Shown here: positions 1-9,350 of the stretch, one piece after another
How the letters are laid out: every line of letters begins with the position of its first letter
How positions within the stretch are numbered: position 1 is the stretch's first letter
From: Pseudomonas viciae
GTDB lineage: Bacteria; Pseudomonadota; Gammaproteobacteria; Pseudomonadales; Pseudomonadaceae
Direction of reading: 5' to 3'
Length of the DNA: 64,000 nucleotides
Assembly (NCBI RefSeq): GCF_004786035.1
Contig: NZ_CP035088.1
Span: 3,198,001 to 3,262,000, forward strand
Notes under the pieces: generated by a model
What the model saw: only the letters and a program-made list of their open reading frames with translations
Databases searched by the model: none
What the model was told of the DNA's origin: nothing
Position numbers and translations under genes: made by a program

Positions 1-115
1 CGTGAACTTCTTCGGCAAGACGGCGGCAGGGCTGCGCGAAGACGGCAACTTCAGCTACGGGCAATCGCTGGCCGACCGTGACTTCGTCTCCATGTACGTG
101 AAAACCACATTCTAA
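1..115 (+). CDS. DUF1302 family protein, C-terminal end (partial)
   Basis: The last 37 codons of a gene that enters from the left edge are readable in the frame starting at base 2 and end at TAA (113-115). The tail ends in ADRDFVSMYVKTTF; a terminal aromatic residue after alternating residues is typical of outer-membrane beta-barrel C-termini. In Pseudomonas, DUF1302 proteins are commonly encoded directly upstream of a DUF1329 gene, as here (18-base gap). The family assignment therefore rests on a short tail plus the neighbour. Function is not established; an outer-membrane channel role is inferred. Confidence 0.7.
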   Translation, partial: VNFFGKTAAGLREDGNFSYGQSLADRDFVSMYVKTTF

Positions 116-133
116 TAAGAGGTTTCATCCGCT

Positions 134-1495
134 ATGCAAAGCAAATTTTCCTTGCGTATTTCGGCCTTGGCCATTGCCTTGTTGAGCGCCGGCCTGGTGC
201 AGGCGGCGGTTTCCCCAGAGCAGGCCGCACGGCTTAACACCGATCTTACGCCGCTGGGCGCCGAGCGCGCCGGCAACAAAGACGGCAGCATTCCTGAATG
301 GACGGGGGGCTACACCAAAGCGCCGGCAGGCTACAAGAATGGCGACAAGCGTGCCGATCCATTCGCCGCCGACAAACCCCTGTACTCGGTCAGTGCCTCC
401 AACATGGCCCAGTACGCTGACCAGTTGGCCGAGGGGACCAAGGCCCTGCTGCAGAAGTATCCGGCCTACCGCCTGGACGTCTATCCGACCCGGCGCAGTG
501 CCGCAGCGCCCCAGTGGGTGTATGACAACACCCTGAAGAACGCGACCCGTGCCACCCTCGATGTGGCCTCCGAAAAGGTCAGCGGCGCCTATGGCGGGAT
601 TCCGTTCCCACTGCCGCAAAACGGTGCCGAGGTGTTGTGGAACTACCGGCTGTCCTGGCAGGGCGGCGATACCTTCTATGCACCTTTTGACACCTGGCTG
701 ATGACCGCCGGCGGCAAGAAGATCCAGGCCACCCGCGCACGTTTCTGGTACCAGCACCCCTACTACTTCAAAGAGGGTAGCCTGGAGACCTTCGACGGTA
801 AGTTTCTGGTCGGCAAGCTGGCCACGGAGCTACCGTCCTCCAAGGCCGGCGAGGGGCTGATGACCCACTGGGACATGGACCCCGGCAAACGTGCCGCCTG
901 GCAGTACCTGGTCGGCCAGCGTCGGGTACGGCGTGCGCCGAACATTGCCTATGACACGCCGGACTTCGTCACCTCGGGCGTCGGTTTCTTCGACGAGGCC
1001 TTCATGATCTTCGGCCCGACCGACCGTCACGACCTCAAGCTGGTTGGCAAGAAAGAGTTGCTGGTGCCCTACAACAACAATCGCGCGGCAGCGGCAAGCA
1101 GCGACGAGTTGGTCAAGCCAGGCTTCCTCAACCCGGATCTGGTGCGTTGGGAGAAGCATCGGGTATGGGTCGTGAGCGCCACGCTCAAGGACGGCAAGCG
1201 TCACGTGGTGCCCAAGCGCACCTATTACGTGGACGAGGACTCCTGGCAAGTGCTGCTGCTCGATGGCTATGACGCTCAAGGCAAGTTGGGGCGGCATAAC
1301 TATTCGCTGACGCTGCTGGCGCCAGAAATGCCTGCGCTGACAGCTCAAATGATGTGGGGCAGCTACAACCTGGAAACCGGTGCCTACTTCCTGAACTCCT
1401 CGGCCAATGACCTGGATGTGCAGTACCAGAGCTATCCGCGTCCACCGTCCGCGTTCTTCACCCCTGATGCCATGGCCAGCGACAGCATGCGCTAA
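134..1495 (+). CDS. DUF1329 family periplasmic protein
   Basis: 453 aa. The N-terminus is a Sec signal peptide (basic MQSKFSLR, a hydrophobic stretch, cleavage probably after VQA near residue 24). The mature part is rich in Trp and Tyr and matches the length and character of DUF1329 proteins (usually about 450 aa), which are thought to adopt a LolA/LolB-like lipid-binding fold. It sits between a DUF1302 outer-membrane protein and the YCF48-like and MMPL genes, a recurrent four-gene cluster in Pseudomonas. A role in moving a hydrophobic molecule between the inner-membrane transporter and the outer membrane is inferred from that context; the substrate is unknown. Confidence 0.82.
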   Translation: MQSKFSLRISALAIALLSAGLVQAAVSPEQAARLNTDLTPLGAERAGNKDGSIPEWTGGYTKAPAGYKNGDKRADPFAADKPLYSVSASNMAQYADQLAEGTKALLQKYPAYRLDVYPTRRSAAAPQWVYDNTLKNATRATLDVASEKVSGAYGGIPFPLPQNGAEVLWNYRLSWQGGDTFYAPFDTWLMTAGGKKIQATRARFWYQHPYYFKEGSLETFDGKFLVGKLATELPSSKAGEGLMTHWDMDPGKRAAWQYLVGQRRVRRAPNIAYDTPDFVTSGVGFFDEAFMIFGPTDRHDLKLVGKKELLVPYNNNRAAAASSDELVKPGFLNPDLVRWEKHRVWVVSATLKDGKRHVVPKRTYYVDEDSWQVLLLDGYDAQGKLGRHNYSLTLLAPEMPALTAQMMWGSYNLETGAYFLNSSANDLDVQYQSYPRPPSAFFTPDAMASDSMR

Positions 1496-1580
1496 AGGAT
1501 TGACCAGGGCGCCGAGGCCCAGGTTTCGGCGCGTGGTGTGATGGGTGTTTGGATAACTCTTATGGGTGGTTGGAGCAGAC

Positions 1581-2660
1581 ATGATCGGTAACTTTTCACT
1601 CACGAGGGTGCTGCCGGCGACCTTGATGCTGGCGGCGCTGCTGGTACCGAACTGGGCGGCGGCAAGCCCGCGGATTTCCCTGCTCGACCAGGCGGCACTG
1701 CAGAGTGCCAAAGCAGAGCATGCGGTGCTGCTGGCGGTAACCCGTGCCGGCGAACGGCTGGTAGCAATCGGCGAGCGGGGCATCATCCTGCTCTCTGATG
1801 ACTCCGGCAAGCGTTGGCGCCAGGCCCGCGTACCGGTAAGCGTCAGCCTGACGGCGGTGCAGTTCGTTGATGCCGAGCAGGGCTGGGCGGTCGGCCATAT
1901 GGGCGTGATTCTTCACAGCTCGGACGGTGGCGAAACCTGGCTCAAGCAACTCGATGGTGTCGCCGCTGCGCAGTTGGCGCTGATCTCGGCTCAAAGAGGC
2001 GACGACGCCAAGCAGCTCAAGGACGCCGAACGGCTGGTTGCCGATGGCCCGGACAAGCCATTTCTCGACCTGTATTTCAGCGACCGCCGTAACGGCTATG
2101 TCGTCGGTGCCTATGGCCTGATCCTGCGCACCGTGGACGGTGGCGATAGCTGGCAGCCGTGGATGCAGCAGGTGGATAACCCCGAGGGCCTCAATCTGTA
2201 CGGCATTCGCGCCGCTGGCGACGCGCTGTTCATCGTCGGTGAACGCGGCCTGCTGCTGCGCTCCAGCGACAATGGGCGGAGTTTCCAGGCGCTCGAGTCG
2301 CCCTATGACGGCAGTTTCTTCGGTTTGCAGGGTAGTGCGAGCGGAGAGTTGGTGGTCTTCGGTCTGCGCGGCAACGCTTATTGGTCGGGAGACCAGGGCA
2401 CCCATTGGCGGCGCATCGAAACCGGCCTGGAGGTGGCCTTGTCCGCCGCAACCAAATTGACTGATGGGGCGTTGCTTCTGGCCAGCCAGGCCGGCGATCT
2501 GCTGCTGAGCCCTGACCGGGGAAGCAGTTTCCGCCACCTGACAGCCCCGGTCGGCAGCTCGGTTGCCGGCCTGGTGGCGGCCCCAGACGGCAGTTTGATC
2601 TGCGTCGGCCTGAGCGGCCTGACCCGTCTCAAACACGACCTTTCCTCGGCCCAACGCTGA
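1581..2660 (+). CDS. YCF48/BNR-repeat periplasmic beta-propeller protein
   Basis: I place the start at ATG 1581, five bases after a GGAG (1572-1575), and not at the ATG at 1566; this gives 359 aa. The protein opens with a signal peptide (MIGNFSLTRVLPATLMLAALL, cleavage near WAAA-SP). It contains repeated BNR/YCF48-type blades with the pattern G-x-x-L-R-S-x-D-x-G-x-x-W: LHSSDGGETW, LRTVDGGDSW, LRSSDNGRSF. These proteins resemble the photosystem II assembly factor Ycf48/HCF136. In Pseudomonas, where there is no photosystem, the relatives occur beside RND/MMPL transporters, as here, and probably serve as a periplasmic accessory to that transporter. The partner role is inferred. Confidence 0.82.
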   Translation: MIGNFSLTRVLPATLMLAALLVPNWAAASPRISLLDQAALQSAKAEHAVLLAVTRAGERLVAIGERGIILLSDDSGKRWRQARVPVSVSLTAVQFVDAEQGWAVGHMGVILHSSDGGETWLKQLDGVAAAQLALISAQRGDDAKQLKDAERLVADGPDKPFLDLYFSDRRNGYVVGAYGLILRTVDGGDSWQPWMQQVDNPEGLNLYGIRAAGDALFIVGERGLLLRSSDNGRSFQALESPYDGSFFGLQGSASGELVVFGLRGNAYWSGDQGTHWRRIETGLEVALSAATKLTDGALLLASQAGDLLLSPDRGSSFRHLTAPVGSSVAGLVAAPDGSLICVGLSGLTRLKHDLSSAQR

Positions 2661-2703
2661 AACAACCTGCTCGAGCCCTACACGGCCGTATTTGGAGTCC
2701 GAA

Positions 2704-5139
2704 GTGAACGACCATAATCCCTCCCTCGAACAGCAAGTGGTGATCGCCCGCCTGGAGGATTTCGATCCGCGCTCCGGCAATCTGGGTGAGCGGGCGATCT
2801 TCAATCACCGACCTTGGGTGATTCTGCTCTGCTTGCTGGCGACCTTGGTACTGGGCTTCCAGGCCAGCAAGATCGGGCTCAACGCCAGTTTTGAGAAAAC
2901 CATCCCGGCGTCTCACCCTTACGTCGCCAACTTTCTTGAGCGGCGCAGCGAACTGAGCGGCCTGGGCAACTCGATTCGCATCGCCGTGGAGATCAAGGAC
3001 GGCAGCATCTTCGACAAGGACTACCTCGACGTCCTGGCCAAGCTCAACGACGAGATCTATCTGCTGCCAGGCGTCGACAAACCCTATATGAAGTCGCTCT
3101 GGACGCCGACTACACGCTGGACTGCGGTAACGGAGGAGGGGCTCGATGGCGGCACGGTGATCCCGGACGCCTACGACGGTTCCGCGGCCAGTCTTGAGCA
3201 GGTGCGGACCAACGTGGCTCGCTCCGGCGAGATCGGCCAACTGGTGGCCGGCAATTTCCAGTCCAGCGTGATCTTCGTACCGCTGCTGGAAATCAATCCG
3301 GTGACCGGCAAGGTATTGGACGCGGGCGAGTTCTCGCGGCAACTGGAGGCCTTGCGCGACAAGTATCAGAACGATCGAATCCAGATCCATATCACCGGAT
3401 TCACCAAGATCATCGGCGACCTGATCGCTGGATTGATGCAGGTCATGCTGTTCTTTGTGGTGGCCGTGCTGGTCACCGTGGCAGTGCTCTACTGGTACAC
3501 CCGTTGTGCGCGCAGCACCTCGCTGGTGGTGCTCTGCTCCCTGGTGGCGGTGCTCTGGCAGATAGGCCTGCTCGCCACTCTCGGTTACGACCTTGACCCT
3601 TACTCGGCGCTGGTGCCGTTCCTGGTGTTTGCCATCGGCATGAGCCACGGCGCGCAGAAGATGAACGGCATCATGCAGGACATCGGTCGAGGCACTCACC
3701 GGGTGGTTGCCGCGCGCTATACCTTCCGTCGTCTGTTCGCCGCGGGCATGACCGCGTTGCTCTGCGATGCGGTGGGCTTCGCCGTGCTGATGGTGATCAA
3801 GATCCGGGTGATCCAGGACCTGGCGATCACCGCGAGTATCGGCGTGGCGGTGCTGATCTTCACCAACCTGATTCTGTTGCCCATTCTGCTCAGCTATATC
3901 GGCGTCGGCGCCAAGGCGGCCGAGCGCAGCTTGCGGGCGGAAACCGCCGAGCTGAAAGCGAATGTCAAACATCCGCTCTGGAGTTTTCTCGATCTGTTCA
4001 CCCGCCGTTCCTGGGCCTATGTGGCGTGCCTTTTCGGCCTGGTCCTGGCGGTCGGCGGTTTCGCCGTCAGCCTGCACTTGAAAATCGGCGACCTTGACCC
4101 CGGTGCTCCGGAGCTGCGTCCCGACTCACGCTACAACCGCGATGCGGCTTTCATGACGCAAAACTACGCGGCCAGTTCGGACATTTTCGTGGTCATGGTC
4201 AAGACTCCGGAAGATCAGTGCACCCGTTACACGACCCTGGCGGCGGTGGACTCGCTGGCCTGGCAGCTCGAGCAATTGCCCGGCGTCGAGTCGACCAACT
4301 CCATGGCGGCCCTGAGCAAGATCGCCGCCGCCGGTTATAACGAGGGCAACTTCAAGTGGTACGAGTTGATCCCCAACGACGGTGCCCTCGGCGCGGTACA
4401 GACACGTGCGCCACGGGAGTTGTTCAACCAGGGCTGTTCACTGCTCTCGCTCTACGTCTATCTGGCCGACCATAAGGCCGAAACCCTGGAGCGGGTCGTG
4501 CAGGCCAGCGAAGCGTTTATCGCCCAGCAGCAACTGCCGGAGGTGAAGTTCATGCTCGCCGCGGGGAGCGCCGGAATCGAGGCGGCGACCAATATCGTGG
4601 TGAAGAAGGCCATGCGCGAGATGCTGTTCTGGGTCTACGGGGCTGTGATCCTGCTGTGCTGGGTGACGTTCCGTTCCTGGCGTGCGGTGCTCGCGGCGGT
4701 ACTGCCGCTGATGCTCACCTCGATCCTCTGCGAGGCGCTGATGGTCGGCCTGGGCATGGGTGTCAAGGTGGCGACCTTGCCAGTGATCGCCCTTGGAGTG
4801 GGCATCGGCGTCGATTATGCGCTCTACGTGCTGAGCGTGATCCTGACGCACATGCGCGCCGGGGCCTCGCTGTCCGAAGCCTATTACCGCGCGCTGTTGT
4901 TCACCGGCAAGGTGGTTCTACTGACTGGTATCAGCCTGGCCATCGCCGTGGCCACCTGGGCTTTCTCGCCGATCAAGTTCCAGGCCGACATGGGCATCCT
5001 GTTGGCCTTCATGTTCCTGGTGAACATGCTCGGCGCCCTGATCCTTCTGCCTGCGTTGGCGTACTTCCTGTTGCCGAAACGGTTGTTCGCAAAAAAGCCT
5101 GAGGTTGCCAGCGCGTTGCAGCCGGTCGGGGAGGGCTGA
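2704..5139 (+). CDS. RND superfamily exporter, MMPL/HAE3-like
   Basis: The frame is open from a TTG at 2692, but GTG 2704 lies six bases after GGAG (2694-2697) and is the better start, giving 811 aa. The protein has the duplicated RND layout: one N-terminal membrane helix (about residues 37-55), a periplasmic loop, a helix cluster (about 240-405), a second single helix (about 438-457), a second periplasmic loop, and a final helix cluster (about 640-795). This fits the two-times-six helix plan of MMPL/HAE3 transporters, which move hydrophobic or lipid-like molecules and do not need a separate membrane-fusion protein. It is last in the DUF1302-DUF1329-YCF48 cluster and is probably co-transcribed with it. 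Substrate unknown. Confidence 0.85.
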   Translation: MNDHNPSLEQQVVIARLEDFDPRSGNLGERAIFNHRPWVILLCLLATLVLGFQASKIGLNASFEKTIPASHPYVANFLERRSELSGLGNSIRIAVEIKDGSIFDKDYLDVLAKLNDEIYLLPGVDKPYMKSLWTPTTRWTAVTEEGLDGGTVIPDAYDGSAASLEQVRTNVARSGEIGQLVAGNFQSSVIFVPLLEINPVTGKVLDAGEFSRQLEALRDKYQNDRIQIHITGFTKIIGDLIAGLMQVMLFFVVAVLVTVAVLYWYTRCARSTSLVVLCSLVAVLWQIGLLATLGYDLDPYSALVPFLVFAIGMSHGAQKMNGIMQDIGRGTHRVVAARYTFRRLFAAGMTALLCDAVGFAVLMVIKIRVIQDLAITASIGVAVLIFTNLILLPILLSYIGVGAKAAERSLRAETAELKANVKHPLWSFLDLFTRRSWAYVACLFGLVLAVGGFAVSLHLKIGDLDPGAPELRPDSRYNRDAAFMTQNYAASSDIFVVMVKTPEDQCTRYTTLAAVDSLAWQLEQLPGVESTNSMAALSKIAAAGYNEGNFKWYELIPNDGALGAVQTRAPRELFNQGCSLLSLYVYLADHKAETLERVVQASEAFIAQQQLPEVKFMLAAGSAGIEAATNIVVKKAMREMLFWVYGAVILLCWVTFRSWRAVLAAVLPLMLTSILCEALMVGLGMGVKVATLPVIALGVGIGVDYALYVLSVILTHMRAGASLSEAYYRALLFTGKVVLLTGISLAIAVATWAFSPIKFQADMGILLAFMFLVNMLGALILLPALAYFLLPKRLFAKKPEVASALQPVGEG

Positions 5140-5168
5140 CTCGCGGCGCGCTGACAACCATGGATTCT

Positions 5169-5199
5169 GGCCAGGCAAGCCAATGCGGCTTGCCTGGCC
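5169..5199. repeat. Perfect 13-bp inverted repeat (strong hairpin)
   Basis: GGCCAGGCAAGCC (5169-5181) and its exact reverse complement (5187-5199) flank a five-base loop AATGC. It lies between the transporter stop and the chemoreceptor start. No U-tract follows on either strand, so it is not a textbook intrinsic terminator. It may mark the 3' end of the upstream transcript, stabilise it, or be a scattered palindromic repeat. Confidence 0.7.
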
Positions 5200-5251
5200 T
5201 GGGCAGGCCGACACTGCTGCTGAATTCGCTTCAGGCATAAGGATAAGAATA

Positions 5252-7210
5252 ATGCTGAAGAAATCTGCCCGACTGCTCGCCGACTCTTCGGTGGGGCAAA
5301 AACTGCTGCTCGGTTTCGGCCTGGTGTCCTTGCTCGCGGTGGCCGCGATTGCCCAGGGCTTATATGCAACCGCCAGCTTGCTTGAACACAGCCGCCAGGT
5401 CAGCGCCATGGTGGAGATCAATCACCTGACGCTGCAGATGCGCAACGCCGAGAAAACCTATGCACTCGATCCCCAGCCCTTGGCGATGCAAGAGGTCAAG
5501 GCGCTGATAGGCGCACTCGGCGCTCGGCTCCACGAGGTAAAGGCCCAGGCATCCGCGGACGATGTACCCTTGCTGGCCGCCATGCAGCAATCCATCGACG
5601 ATTACCAAGGCCAGTTCGTCCATTTTGTCGATCACCAACGCCTGGCAGCGCAGGCGTTGCGTCATATGCAGGAACAGGCCGAGCAGGCCCGCCTGCAGTT
5701 CGAGACGGTCGAACTGGATATGTACGACCAGGTACGCGATGTATTGAGCAGTGGCCAGGCCCAGGAGGGTGATCCACTGAGTCTGGCGGAACAGGCCTCG
5801 GCACTGCAGCGAAAGCTGTTGGTCGCTCGCAATAACGAGTTCCTTTATGTGGGCGAGGGGCAGCCTGCCGCTCTCCAACGCTGGGACGAGTTGGTGGAGG
5901 AAATGAGCAACGCCCTGGAGCTGCTTCAGGGCCGGGTGGATGAGAACTCTGAAGCGTCCCTGGCGGCGGCCAAGGCGGCTTTGGTCGAATACCGCAAGGC
6001 GTTTGCCCGCTATCGCGATAGCCGTTCATTAAGCAAGCAGACTGCCGTGCAGATGGACGTCCAGGCGCAAACCGTACTGAGTCAGGTCGAACAGGCTGCC
6101 GCCGACAGGCAGGTACAGATGGGCGAACGAGGCCATTCCGTCATGCGTCTGCAGGCAGTGGGGGCCGTGGTGATCGTCGTCCTGGCGTTGTTGGCCTCTT
6201 TGATTATCCGGCATCTGATCGTTGTGCCTCTGCGCGAAGCGTTGCAGACCGCCCGGCGTATTGCCCATGGCGACCTGAGCGCAGCGGCCCAAAGTACGAC
6301 GGCGCGGCGGGACGAGTTGGGGCAGTTGATGGTGGCGGTGGGGGAGATGACGGCCAATCTGCGCCAGTTGGTAGCGCGCATCGGATTGAGCGTTACCGGC
6401 CTTGGGCAAACGACCGCGACCCTGAGCGCATTCAGTACGCAGAGTCATGGCGCTGCCCAACGCCAGAAGATCGAAACAGAGCACGCGGCCACCGCCATGC
6501 AACAGATGACCCTCACTGTTCAGCAAGTGGCGCAGAATGCCGAGCAGGCCTCGAAAGCTGCCGACGAGGCTGATCACCAGGCGCGCCGTGGTGAGCAGAT
6601 CGTGCAACGCGCCAGTGAGCAAATCGATCGCTTAGCGGCAGAGATGGTGCGTTCCGAGCAGGCCATCCACTCCTTGCAGCAGCAGGTCGAGAGCATCGGT
6701 AGCGTTGTCGATGTGATTACCTCGGTCGCCGAGCAGACCAACCTGCTTGCACTCAATGCTGCCATCGAAGCCGCTCGGGCGGGGGACCAGGGGCGTGGTT
6801 TTGCCGTGGTCGCCGATGAGGTGCGGGCGCTGGCGCGGCGTACCCAGGAGTCGACTCACACGATTGAGACGCTGATCGCCGGTTTACAGCATCTCTCCCG
6901 GCACAGCGTCGAGCAGATCCAGGGGTGCGGGCGTTTGATGGCGGACACGGTGTCGCTTGCCGATCAGGTAAGCACTGCGCTGGGCGGAATTGCCGGAGCG
7001 GTGTCGACAATCGAGCAGATGAACCAGCAGAACGCCGCCAGCGCGCAACAGCAGAGCGTTGTGGCCGAGGAGGTGAGCCGCAATGTCATGCAGGTGCGAA
7101 ACGAAGCCGAGCACTGCGCGGGGGTTAATCAGCAAGTGTTGCTGGCGTGTGGTGATCTGGCGAACCTGGAGCATGAGTTGCGTGAGGCGGTTGCTCAGTT
7201 TCGGACCTGA
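5252..7210 (+). CDS. Methyl-accepting chemotaxis protein with HBM-type sensor
   Basis: The start is ATG 5252, with AAGGA (5239-5243) upstream; the open frame reaches back to 5105 but that extension covers the hairpin at 5169-5199 and has no ribosome site. This gives 652 aa. A first membrane helix (about residues 16-38) is followed by a periplasmic region of about 250 residues that is almost entirely helical and rich in Gln, Ala and Leu, as in helical bimodular (HBM) sensors. A second membrane helix (about 299-318), a HAMP segment and a cytoplasmic signalling domain follow. The conserved hairpin tip is clear ([20 protein letters not shown]). HBM sensors of Pseudomonas bind small organic acids; the ligand here is not predictable. 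It is monocistronic and converges with the next gene. Confidence 0.92.
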   Translation: MLKKSARLLADSSVGQKLLLGFGLVSLLAVAAIAQGLYATASLLEHSRQVSAMVEINHLTLQMRNAEKTYALDPQPLAMQEVKALIGALGARLHEVKAQASADDVPLLAAMQQSIDDYQGQFVHFVDHQRLAAQALRHMQEQAEQARLQFETVELDMYDQVRDVLSSGQAQEGDPLSLAEQASALQRKLLVARNNEFLYVGEGQPAALQRWDELVEEMSNALELLQGRVDENSEASLAAAKAALVEYRKAFARYRDSRSLSKQTAVQMDVQAQTVLSQVEQAAADRQVQMGERGHSVMRLQAVGAVVIVVLALLASLIIRHLIVVPLREALQTARRIAHGDLSAAAQSTTARRDELGQLMVAVGEMTANLRQLVARIGLSVTGLGQTTATLSAFSTQSHGAAQRQKIETEHAATAMQQMTLTVQQVAQNAEQASKAADEADHQARRGEQIVQRASEQIDRLAAEMVRSEQAIHSLQQQVESIGSVVDVITSVAEQTNLLALNAAIEAARAGDQGRGFAVVADEVRALARRTQESTHTIETLIAGLQHLSRHSVEQIQGCGRLMADTVSLADQVSTALGGIAGAVSTIEQMNQQNAASAQQQSVVAEEVSRNVMQVRNEAEHCAGVNQQVLLACGDLANLEHELREAVAQFRT

Positions 7211-7883
7211 GGCACTTTGTCGGTTCAGCCACCAACAGCAGCGATTGCGGCACGGGACTCTGCGGGTGTTGCGGTTCCTGCAGGCCGACCAGATGAAAAC
7301 CGGCCATGTCCAAGGCATTGAGCCAACTGGACAAGGTGCGAAAGTACCAAGGCATGGAGTGCCACTGACCGGCGAACCCGGCGAAGGTCTCCTCCCGCCA
7401 ACCGTCCTGATAATCACCTGCTGCCACGGTCCATGGATGCAGCGTCTGGATCACCAGCGCGCCGCCTGGGGCGAGCAGGGCGTTCATGGCGGCGAGCAAG
7501 GGGATGATGTCCTGATGCAACAGGGCGAAATTGGCACAGATCAGGTTGTAGCCGTTGCCGATATCCACCTGCGTTTCCACCAACGCTTCATAGCTCGCCA
7601 AATGCACCGGCGAGGAGCCCGCTGCCCGCGCCGCATCTACAAGCGTCGCATCACCATCCACGCCGACCGCCTCGATGGAACGATCAGTCAGGGCCCGCAG
7701 TAACCAGCCTTCACCGCAGCCCAGATCGAGTACGCGCTCGGGCTGGCGACTTAGCACCGCCAGCAGGATTGCCTGGTCCGTGACCGTCCGGCGGCTTTCG
7801 ATGGCGCCCGTGCGGATGGCTTCGATCCAGGACTGGGCGTTGTAGTGCCAGCTTTGGAGGAGGGTGGATTCGGCGGCTGGCAT
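7125..7883 (-). CDS. Class I SAM-dependent methyltransferase
   Basis: 252 aa. Motif I is clear ([11 protein letters not shown], about residues 56-66), followed by the acidic residue that binds the ribose (AVGVDGD), then an Ala/Asn-rich motif IV-like stretch ([11 protein letters not shown]). This is a Rossmann-fold methyltransferase of the UbiE/COQ5-like class (Methyltransf_11/12). The last 30 or so codons, rich in Pro and His, run 86 bases into the 3' end of the convergent chemoreceptor gene and look like a recent extension beyond the fold. Substrate unknown. Confidence 0.83.
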   Translation of the reverse strand: MPAAESTLLQSWHYNAQSWIEAIRTGAIESRRTVTDQAILLAVLSRQPERVLDLGCGEGWLLRALTDRSIEAVGVDGDATLVDAARAAGSSPVHLASYEALVETQVDIGNGYNLICANFALLHQDIIPLLAAMNALLAPGGALVIQTLHPWTVAAGDYQDGWREETFAGFAGQWHSMPWYFRTLSSWLNALDMAGFHLVGLQEPQHPQSPVPQSLLLVAEPTKCLRSETEQPPHATHAPGSPDHHTPATLAD

Positions 7884-7942
7884 GATCTGGCTCCGGAGGA
7901 CGTTGGACTAGAGGATAGAACAACGGGCTGCGGAGTGTTCCC

Positions 7943-7994
7943 ATGATCAAAGCGGGCGGTCAAGAAACAACAAGCGCGCCGCCAACGCTGTCAT
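7943..7994. repeat. Left copy of a 52-bp direct repeat flanking the giant-protein block
   Basis: These 52 bases (the last codons and stop of the LysE gene, plus four bases) match 30716-30767 in the same orientation at 45 of 52 positions, including a run of 20 identical bases. The copies bracket the whole 8.9-30.6 kb block. The mismatches preserve an open reading frame on the minus strand, so this is shared coding sequence and not a short recombinase core. Confidence 0.75.
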
Positions 7995-8576
7995 GACTGT
8001 GGCAAAGCCGTACGTCCCCAGACGCTTCGAGATTCCGCCGCCTGCCAGTTTTCCTCTCAGTTGACCGGCACAGACTCCAAGTACGCTATGGAAGATGAGT
8101 GCAATCAGCGCCAGCAACACGCCAAGGAATACCAGTTGGAGACTGATGTTGCCGGCCTTTACAGTGACGAACTGAGGCAGGAACACCATGAAGAAAAGAA
8201 GCGCCTTGGGATTCAACAGGCTGTTTAGGGCACCTCGGCCGAAGATTCTCCAAAAGGACGTCATCTGAGGTTGAGTGGCCGTGGGCAGCGCGGGTGTTCT
8301 CAGCGCTTGCCAGGCAAGCCATAGCAGATAAGCGGCCCCGGCCAGACGCAGCAGCTCGAACGCCGGTGCCCAGCTCATTACCAGGGCGCCAATACCGGCG
8401 CTGACCATGAGCGTCATCAGCAGGTCCGAGAAGGAAATGCCGAGGGCGGCAGCGAAACCTCCACGCCAACCGTGGGCCAAGGCATGGCTGGTGACAAAAG
8501 CCATGTTCGGGCCCGGAACGATCAGCAGAAGCAGGGCGGCGATCACGAACAGATAAAGATTGGCGGCATCCGGCAT
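7947..8576 (-). CDS. LysE/RhtB family amino-acid exporter
   Basis: I choose the ATG at 8576 because AAGGAG (minus strand, 8585-8590) lies eight bases before it; ATGs at 8582 and 8603 are also in frame but badly spaced or without a ribosome site. This gives 209 aa, the usual RhtB length. The N-terminal helix carries the family motif LLIVPGPNMAFV, followed by GWRGGFAAALGIS and five further hydrophobic segments. The family exports amino acids or homoserine lactones from the cytoplasm. Its 3' end is duplicated in degenerate form at 30716-30767. Twin 12-bp repeats lie upstream (8632-8667). Confidence 0.9.
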   Translation of the reverse strand: MPDAANLYLFVIAALLLLIVPGPNMAFVTSHALAHGWRGGFAAALGISFSDLLMTLMVSAGIGALVMSWAPAFELLRLAGAAYLLWLAWQALRTPALPTATQPQMTSFWRIFGRGALNSLLNPKALLFFMVFLPQFVTVKAGNISLQLVFLGVLLALIALIFHSVLGVCAGQLRGKLAGGGISKRLGTYGFATVMTALAARLLFLDRPL

Positions 8577-8631
8577 GGACATCACTCCTTGGGGTTGAGC
8601 CATGACGGTAATTGAAGGGCTTAGATGGCGT

Positions 8632-8667
8632 TAGCTACAGTCGGCACCTATCTGATAGCTACAGTCG
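8632..8667. promoter_or_regulatory. Twin 12-bp direct repeat, candidate operator
   Basis: TAGCTACAGTCG occurs exactly at 8632-8643 and again at 8656-8667, 24 bp apart start to start, about 55-90 bp upstream of the LysE-family start and about 200 bp upstream of the giant-protein operon. Exact tandem copies in an intergenic region suggest binding sites for an activator or repressor. Which of the two divergent units it controls cannot be told from sequence. Apart from this, the 8577-8869 gap holds only an AT-rich stretch before the 8870 gene. Confidence 0.45.
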
Positions 8668-8869
8668 CTTTACTGCAGCATTTCGCGACGCCCAACTCTG
8701 GCGGAGCAAGAAAATCCAATCACTGAAATGACCGTTCACTGGGCACGCTATATAGGGGGGCTGAACGAGCCTAAAAATTTCTTTGGATTAGCTTGCGCAA
8801 TATGCCCCTGTTTACTAGCCTCAGATTCGCATATGACATGCAGCTAAACTACCAAATGGAAGGCCAAGG

Positions 8870-9280
8870 ATGAGCACATTCGTACGTTCCCTTACCATCG
8901 AAATCTTCAATGCAAGCGGTGCTGATATTACTGTCAACTACGGCCTTCTGACGGGTGGAGAGTGGGCGTCGGCACCGGTTCCCGGCACAGTGATTGAAGC
9001 AACGACCCAGCAATCCTACGTTAACGGTGTATCTAACACCCTGACGGCGCTCGGAGGTCAGATCCTACTGACACCTGCCGCTGGGGGCAGCATCACTCCG
9101 GTCTGGAGTTGGCCGTCGGGCTCCCCGGTCTCCGGCAGTGTGAACAACACGGCGACCGACCTGGCTGTCACTTACCAGATTATCAACGCCCAAACCAACA
9201 ACCCCACTCAGCAAGTGATCATCACCAATGCGAGTACGAGCACTAAGTTCGTAGCCTCAGTCAAGAACGGCGACTACTGA
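8870..9280 (+). CDS. Small beta-rich protein, first of a paralogous pair
   Basis: 136 aa, not recognised. The ribosome site is very strong (GGAAGG 8858-8863, six bases before ATG), so high expression is plausible. There is no signal peptide, no Cys, and many Thr, Ser, Asn and Val in an alternating pattern, suggesting an all-beta sandwich. It aligns along its full length with the 132-aa protein at 9351: shared landmarks are a basic start leading into I-x-N-A/S-S, then Y/V-G-x-L-x-x-G-x-W, P-x-x-I-x-A, A-x-G-G-x-I-x-x-x-P-A-x-G-G-S, and a C-terminal I-T-N-x-S. Small abundant beta-sandwich proteins of this size include aegerolysins and parasporal toxins, but I see no diagnostic motif of either. 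First gene of the block. Confidence 0.72.
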   Translation: MSTFVRSLTIEIFNASGADITVNYGLLTGGEWASAPVPGTVIEATTQQSYVNGVSNTLTALGGQILLTPAAGGSITPVWSWPSGSPVSGSVNNTATDLAVTYQIINAQTNNPTQQVIITNASTSTKFVASVKNGDY

Positions 9281-9295
9281 TCGTCTCTGAACAAG

Positions 9296-9325
9296 AAAGG
9301 GCTGGCACCGAAGTGTCAGCCCTTT
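9296..9325 (+). terminator. Hairpin between the paralogous small genes, probable attenuator
   Basis: A 13-bp stem (AAAGGGCTGGCAC pairing with GTGTCAGCCCTTT, one G-U pair) with a CGAA tetraloop ends in TTT. It starts 15 bases after the stop of the first gene and 25 bases before the next start. It is the strongest hairpin in the block and could partly terminate transcription, so that the first gene is made in excess over the giant proteins downstream. The U-tract is short, so read-through is expected. Confidence 0.6.
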
Positions 9326-9350
9326 CTGCGCTACGGGGAGGGTCAGTCTC

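Noticed and set aside
2692..2703. Longer start (TTG 2692) for the RND exporter
   Set aside because: It would lie within its own Shine-Dalgarno; GTG 2704 is correctly spaced from GGAG.
2629..4077. Long minus-strand open frame (His/Gln-rich) opposite the RND gene
   Set aside because: Its composition is that of an antisense shadow in GC-rich DNA, with no domain and no ribosome site; the plus strand encodes a clear transporter.
5105..5251. 49-residue N-terminal extension of the chemoreceptor
   Set aside because: It spans the perfect hairpin and the preceding stop region, has no ribosome site, and would displace the membrane helix from the N-terminus.
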